From Mixophyes australis (Eukaryota > Chordata > Amphibia > Anura > Limnodynastidae): a DNA stretch of 64,000 nucleotides. A model generated the notes under the pieces. That model did no database searches. It was not told the origin of the DNA and saw nothing but the letters and a program-made list of their open reading frames with translations. The DNA lies in NCBI GenBank assembly GCA_036250195.1, contig JAVHZZ010000005.1, positions 184,460,448 to 184,524,447 of the forward strand, written 5' to 3'. Position numbers and translations under genes: made by a program. Shown here piece after piece: positions 58,808-64,000 of this stretch. Each line of letters opens with the position of its first letter. Positions within the stretch are counted from its first letter, which is position 1.

Positions 58808-59711
58808 CTGTGAAGGAAATGACAAGCTGTGAAATGTAAAAGAACAATTCCTTCCACATGTTTCTGTGCTTAAAAAGCACTAAGAAACTTGTCAAGCAGA
58901 ATCACTCTGGATGCGCCGTGTCTTAGTACTTCAGACTTGTCAAAACTCATTTACAATTGAAGAGTAAAAAACAAACGTGAAATAATCTATTTGTAAAGCT
59001 CTGTTGACAAATGTTGGGACTGAACCATAATTATTTCTTAACAGGTATTTCATACACTTCTACAATGGAATTTTTTTTTTGCTGTAAAATATGCCCTATT
59101 GTACTGCAATACTTTTGAATGTATAAAGATCCAGGATTTACGGCAGTCATAAAGCAGGATATCATAGTTTTCTACATGTGAGTGGCCAAATCTGATCTAA
59201 ATTGGGCTGCTTGGCAGTCAGGTCAGTTGCCCATATTTGCCTGTATATGGGCATCTTAATCAGGCATTGATTAAGAGTCAATGTTGCCAAATTAGAAAAG
59301 TTCAACATTTTGGGGATAATTTGGAGATGGATGTATATTCGCTCAGAACATACATAGTGAAAAGTGATGCGTAGTAAACATATTTAGAGGCATATGTTCA
59401 GTAGGACACAAGATGTAATGATATGTCATATATGCAAGAGAGAATAGTGTCTTGACAGTTATTAATAAGTTGCATGTTCCATATAAAATATAATTAAATA
59501 CAAAGACAAATACAATATACAAATACAAACTAAATTAAACTAAATACAAACATATGTTATCCTCCCCTTTTAAAATCAAATGGGAATCTTCTTTCCTGCA
59601 GCAGTCCAAATAAAAATGTCAATTAAGTAATGCGAAGAGATGGCTGGGATCAGAGAAGTTTTAAGAAATTAGTGGATCTGTGTGCAAGATTAGTGCTTGC
59701 CCTCCCATGTG
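58808..59711. other. Intron-like stretch, no feature recognised
   Basis: AT-rich DNA; nothing supportable. Confidence 0.4.
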
Positions 59712-59975
59712 CATACCTTCCAACATTTATGAATGAAGAATCAGGACAGGATGTCAGAATGCGTTCAAGAAGGGGACATGATGACACAATGGGGGCCATC
59801 CCCAACCTCCTTCTCTGCTTCTAAAACATCACTTTAAAACCTGATACACGTGGCATGGAAGGGCCATCACTTACAGGGCTATATTTTACAAATGTTCCTG
59901 TATTAGGATCAAAGACTTTTTGCACAGGATAGTTCCCTGAAATCGGGACCGTCCCACCAAACTTGGGACAGTTAC
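59712..59975. mobile_element. Diverged hAT-like MITE (CATACCTCCCAA family)
   Basis: The left end GCATACCTTCCAACATTT and the right-side GAAATCGGGACCGTCCCACC then AACTTGGGACAGTT match the family seen intact at 63709-63862 (ATACCTCCCAAATGTCCCGA). The right terminus has decayed and no duplication remains. The interior also carries a short open, donor-ended minus-strand stretch that was considered and rejected as an exon. Confidence 0.6.
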
Positions 59976-61210
59976 ACATATTTGACAAGGGAAGAATGGG
60001 GGGAGACAAATGTGACAAGGGAAAGTGGGACACTTATGTGTGACATTTGATTTCCATTTCATACCCCCACCTCTGTTATTCACCTTACAGCCATCTCCAT
60101 CACTCTTCACCCCCCTTCACTTACCTTAAACAGTGGGAGTGGTGATTAGAGAGGTGCACTGTGTGGTCCTATTCCTGCTGTTTGCTTTGTACAGATACTG
60201 CTTGATGTCTCTTTAAGTCTCTCCTTCTTATTCTATCCATATTCTCCTGTCTCTAAGAAATTTCTGTATATTTTCCCCTTTGTAATGTGTCTCTCATGCT
60301 CCTGTCTGCTCCTCTCATGCTATCCACTTTCACACACAAGTCATTGCAATTTCTCTGCCTCTCCTGCTCTCTCCCTGCTTCACTATTTTCAATACTCTTC
60401 CTGGACTCCTTGCAGTGCATCCCAATTTCACTACTGCATCACATAGGATCCTGGTTCTTTTACTGCTGCAGAGTCACTGGAGATATAGAAAAGGTGGAGA
60501 TGGATTCCACCACATGGGCACAAGGTGGGCCCACTAGCCAAAGGGTTGTCATGAGCCCCCTCTAATATATGGGCCCAGGTGCACTGCACTTCCTGCTCCC
60601 ATTATAGATATGACACTGGTCGTGACTTCATGCAATATGGCTGGAGGGGTCATTACATAATTAGCCAATCAGAAGCAGCTAGATAGTGCTGCTGATAGTT
60701 ACAGGTATGTATCATTGCACCAGCCCTCCCACGCCAGTAAGAGATACACCTATTTGTGATGAAATTATGTGAACATGCCATACTGTACTAGGCCTACACT
60801 TGCCCCCCCCCCTTCATTTCCACCTCTCCAGGCATAAGAAAATGCAGGTCATCGGTATGCAAAACACTATATGGATATGAGTGCACATTTTTGGTGTGCA
60901 TACACAGAATGAAAATGCATATATTATGTATATAAAAAAAAAAGAAGGAACTTTCAACCTTAAATAATCCCTATATTGTACATGATGTAGAGGTAAATTG
61001 GCCTTCCAACTTAATCTTAAAGATTTAGCAATCTTTTTTAAGACATTTGTGAACCATCATTGTCTTACTATTGGTAAGAGTAATACTAAATATCTATTTC
61101 ATCATACAATACTACTACACTATACTCAACCTATAGGTTTCAACCTATTTTGTGTCATTGCATACATTTTCATAAGAGTGTTGAAATAAATATCCACATA
61201 AGAATTATGC
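59976..61210. other. Unrecognised stretch with one MITE-like end
   Basis: Near 60560-60620, GGGCCCAGGTGCACTGCACT then TATAGATATGACACTG resembles a hAT MITE right end, but no left end or duplication is identified. No coding features are supported. Confidence 0.35.
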
Positions 61211-61212
61211 TA

Positions 61213-62179
61213 CCGTGTTTCCCCGATAATAAGACACTGTCTTATTTTTTTTTTTGCCCAAAAAACTGCATAGGGCTTATTTTCGGGGTAGGGCTTATTT
61301 TTATTATACACAATGTATTGCGCTCAATTGCCCAAAAGACAATGGATAATAACCAGTTAGTGCTAGATCATAGATATAATTAGATGTAAACCAGTTCCTA
61401 ATAGATCAGGAATATAAATGGGTATTGTATGAGACAGTATGGGGTGGAGAATGTTACAAAGGGTATTCAGATAGATGTATAGTGAATCTGTAAATATATA
61501 ACTCAGTGAACATTGAGAGCCAATCCCAACGAGGATGTGATGTAAATTGGTGAAGGACCAGTTTTTAATTTAGACAGAGGGTCATACAAAATATTAAAAA
61601 TATTAAATATTAAAAATACATCAATCACAAGATTGCATAAAACAATGCCAAATCATAACAGATAAAAAAAAGTCCAGGTTAAATCCACAAGGGCTTAATA
61701 AAGCGAGTCCTGCTAGTGGAGATGATAAACTATAGTCCAGATATCGCAGAGAAATATCCAAGGATGGAAAAAAGTCTCTAATGAAAGACTAAGAAAAACA
61801 TAAATCGGTACCTCACGAAAGTCCGGGCCACGGATGGGCGGATACAGGGTACCTGACCGAAGCGTTGGAGACCGCGGTCCCGATGTATACCAGGCGGTTG
61901 ACTACAGATGGAGCTCATAAGATGTGTTGATTTGGGATGATAAAGCGGAGAGATCAGAGTGCATTCCAAGGTGGAATGCAGGAACCGGAAGTCCTATGAC
62001 GTCAGCGGATGTGGGTGTACCCAAGGCGGAGCTGGGGGCATAGGATTGACGCGCAGGGACCGGACAAGATGTGGAATTAGGTAGGTCTTACTTTCGGGGT
62101 AGGGCTTAATTTAGAGCATATGGAGAAAGTAGGGGTAGGTCTTATTATCGGGGTAGGTCTAATTATTGGGGAAACACGG
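61213..62179. mobile_element. 967-bp mariner-type element (second TIR family)
   Basis: CCGTGTTTCCCCGATAATAA at the left and AATTATTGGGGAAACACGG at the right are inverted and flanked by TA (61211-61212, 62180-62181). GGGCTTATTTTCGGGGTAGG subterminal repeats occur at both ends. Part of the interior matches 54408-55847 in inverse orientation: GTATTGCGCTCAATTG at 61315-61330 complements 55401-55416, and GCATTCCAAGGTGGAATGC at 61961-61979 corresponds to 54798-54816. No transposase is found. Confidence 0.8.
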
Positions 62180-62181
62180 TA

Positions 62182-62335
62182 TTCAAAATGTCTATATATT
62201 TATATTATATAATTCTCCATTTTATTTGGGGAAACAGGGCATGTATACAACAAGGAATTACAAAATAAGTACAGATATGAAAACAAAGGGTATGTATGCT
62301 CATGAGAGAGCTTACAATCTAGTGGTAAGCACCAA
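62182..62335 (-). mobile_element. Reverse L2/SINE-tail-derived repeat
   Basis: TTGGGGAAACAGGGCATGTA, GATATGAAAACAAAGGGTAT and GAGAGAGCTTACAATCTAGT parallel 54060-54180. The last block is the complement of the L2/V-SINE 3' segment (AGATTGTAAGCTC). The boundaries are uncertain. Confidence 0.5.
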
Positions 62336-63095
62336 GAAGCAATAAAGTAGCAAAGAAAAAAATTGTCAAAGTTAAACTGATCAAAAATCTATTTTTATGC
62401 TACCCCTTGATAATGTTATCCTAACCATGTGCCTAGTTTACTTATATGCAGTTGCATCACATTTCAGTTTTTAACAGGAAAATAGCGTGGTTAGGTGCAA
62501 ATAGCTCATTCCGTGTGTCTGTGATAGGTGCTGGATTGTGCTGTTAGCGACAAAGAAACTTTCTCCCTCTGTAATAAATGTAGCCTGGACTCTTTGCATA
62601 TTTGTCCTTAGAGAGAAAAATATGTGTTCATTAACACTGATCATGAAGAAATAGTAAAACCATCACTGAACATTATATACTGCAGATCAAAGCTTGATTT
62701 ATTCTGTACTAAATAACATGCAATTTAAATGTTTATATTTAACTACATCTGTCTATCGTGCTACTTCACTTTGTGTAATTTTATATAGTTGGCAGAGTGC
62801 AAAGTGTGCTTATCTCAGTCCGAGATGAGCATATGGTAAAGAATTACTGTATCAAGACTTTTAGGAGATTAGAGATTTTTTTGATCCTGGTTTGTAACTA
62901 TGAATGGGAACAACTGACAAGCTATCTTTTGCTATTAAAGATTTTTGTCATCTAGAAAGTCTGACATACTACCTGAGTTCAAAACTGTGCAGTTAGTTTG
63001 CAACCTCTAATGAACAAGGTCCTCTCTATTCCTATTGTTTTGTCTTCTTCCACCTATGTATCCTTTTATCATGCATGTTCTATACAGCGCTTGTT
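62336..63095. other. Intron-like stretch, no feature recognised
   Basis: Nothing supportable. Confidence 0.4.
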
Positions 63096-63099
63096 TATT

Positions 63100-63318
63100 T
63101 TATACCTTACCCATTATGTCTTATGTGCATTATTATGATTCATTTTTTTCCATTGTTGCATTTGAATTTCTTTAATGTCTTCTAATTTTGTCTTTGCTCT
63201 TTTTGTATTTTGCCATTGCTTGTTATGTACTTGCCTGTTGGTTCTTTATGCTTTTGTACAATGCTGTATTACACCACTGTATGATGCTGTGAAATTTTGC
63301 GACATCTTACAAATAAAC

Positions 63319-63348
<30 letters not shown>
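63100..63348 (+). mobile_element. L2-like LINE 3' end with (TAA)n tail
   Basis: The T-rich 3' UTR reads CTGTGAAATTTTGCGACATC then TTACAAATAAACAATAATAA and ends in (TAA)n at 63348. The matching reverse-oriented tail is at 53958. No coding part remains. Confidence 0.7.
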
Positions 63349-63349
<1 letters not shown>

Positions 63350-63606
63350 GGACTCATTTTGCATTAGGAGCAAAAAAAAGAGCAACCCATGTTGCAATAT
63401 AACAGGTACAAATGCTTATTTTATGGCATGCAGGGAAAATACTGGCTGAATTTGCATGAGGCACACAAATGCTAGACAGATATAGACACGTCCCTCCCAT
63501 ATCTCAATCTCTCCACACATTTTAAAGTTGCTCTCCCTGCAGCGAAACAAGGTTTTGCCAAGGTGCAAATTTGCTCTTTTTTTGCTTTGCTCTCTAAATG
63601 AAGCCC
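63349..63606. mobile_element. Harbinger-like MITE, same family as 11139
   Basis: It abuts the LINE tail. The left end GGGACTCATTTTGCATTAGG and right end TTGCTCTCTAAATGAAGCCC are diverged versions of the 11139-11460 termini. The interior (TTTTGCCAAGGTGCAAATTT; CACACAAATGCTAGACAG) aligns with that copy. Confidence 0.75.
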
Positions 63607-63651
63607 AACATGTACTGCTTTTAATTCTGGGTGAAGGAAATACTCACATTT

Positions 63652-64000
63652 GGGCGCGATTCATTAAGGAGATTAAAACAAAAAGTAAGTTTGCTCCTTG
63701 GCAAAACCATACCTCCCAAATGTCCCGATTTAGGCAGGACAATCCCACATGCAGTGATGTGGCCACACACCCCAAATGATATAATCACGCCCCTGTTGTT
63801 ACATGGTCACACCCCATCACCCTCTCTGTCCCGGTTTGAACAGCCACAATGTTGGGAGGTATGCAAAACCATGTTGCATTGGATGGGGAGGTAAATTTAA
63901 AATGTGGGGACAGATTTATAGTTGGGGTAGGGCATGTCCTAGATAAACTCTAAATTTAAGTGTTAAAATAAAGTTATCGGGCCAGAGTCATTAAAGAGAG
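63652..64000. mobile_element. Third Harbinger-like MITE copy with two insertions
   Basis: It starts GGGCGCGATTCATTAAGGAG and follows the reverse complement of 11139-11460 (GTTGCATTGGATGGGGAGGT; TTTAAAATGTGGGGACAGAT). It is interrupted by the hAT MITE at 63709-63862. At 63979 the expected sequence is replaced by GGGCCAGAGTCATTAAAGAG, a fresh terminus of the same family, which runs out of the window. Confidence 0.75.
63709..63862. mobile_element. 154-bp hAT MITE nested in the Harbinger-like MITE
   Basis: ATACCTCCCAA and TTGGGAGGTAT ends are flanked by the exact 8-bp duplication GCAAAACC (63701-63708, 63863-63870). GTCCCGATTTAGGCAGGACA and CTCTGTCCCGG are internal inverted words. Confidence 0.93.

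Noticed and set aside
59875..59936. Minus-strand 62-bp exon candidate (reads NYPVQKVFDPNTGTFVKYSP) with an excellent GTAAGT donor
   Set aside because: The acceptor and the first ~15 bases match the internal sequence of the CATACCTCCCAA hAT-type MITE, and both ends of that MITE surround it. The open frame is more likely transposon interior; the phase also does not fit the exon at 58641.
61961..62060. Second hammerhead in the 61213 element
   Set aside because: Only the region flanking the 3' side of the motif is shared; the CTGANGA core and stem II are missing.

Overview
This window is vertebrate nuclear DNA, most likely from a repeat-rich anuran amphibian (inferred). It carries chromodomain Ty3/gypsy LTR elements, L2/CR1 LINEs with (TAA)n or (TGATGA)n tails, an L1/Tx1-type LINE relic, V-domain SINEs with an L2-like tail, and many hAT, Harbinger and Tc1/mariner short inverted-repeat elements (MITEs) with intact target-site duplications. 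AT-rich, intron-like DNA separates them. No complete cellular gene is visible.

Layout. 1-3.7 kb: 3' half of a chromodomain Ty3/gypsy element with a 1.71-kb LTR, inserted in a Harbinger transposase relic. 3.9-5.2 kb: a Tc1 element and two palindromic MITEs. 5.3-9.1 kb: an L2 element, then an older LINE split by a solo LTR. 10.2-16 kb: an L1 relic, a CR1 scrap and a second copy of the older LINE, carrying MITEs. 16-30.5 kb: mostly intron-like DNA, with two candidate host exons on the minus strand (20.6 and 26.3 kb), a 22-bp minisatellite, a Helitron-like repeat and a cluster of Harbinger-type MITEs. 30.6-32.1 kb: a 1.56-kb hAT element. 33-42 kb: two SINEs, a Tc1 relic and several unexplained open frames. 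42.5-46.8 kb: a Helitron-like repeat, then a gypsy relic whose two LTRs do not match. 47.4-53.6 kb: a long L2 copy split by a minisatellite-bearing solo LTR, then another LINE relic. 54.4-64 kb: two TA-flanked mariner-type elements that share internal sequence (one with a hammerhead-like ribozyme motif), further MITEs, a third candidate minus-strand exon (58.6 kb), and a MITE apparently nested in its own family at the right edge.

The coding sequence is almost all transposon-derived and broken. The three exon-like segments have canonical splice sites and open frames. Two of them are phase-compatible, which suggests the window may lie in introns of a minus-strand gene that I could not name. Nesting gives partial relative ages: gypsy after Harbinger, hAT MITEs after LINE and minisatellite repeats, solo LTRs after LINEs. 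The less ordinary observations are the compensating hairpin repeats in the first LTR, the hammerhead-like motif and shared interior of the mariner-type elements, and the minisatellite repeat present in long and short forms.
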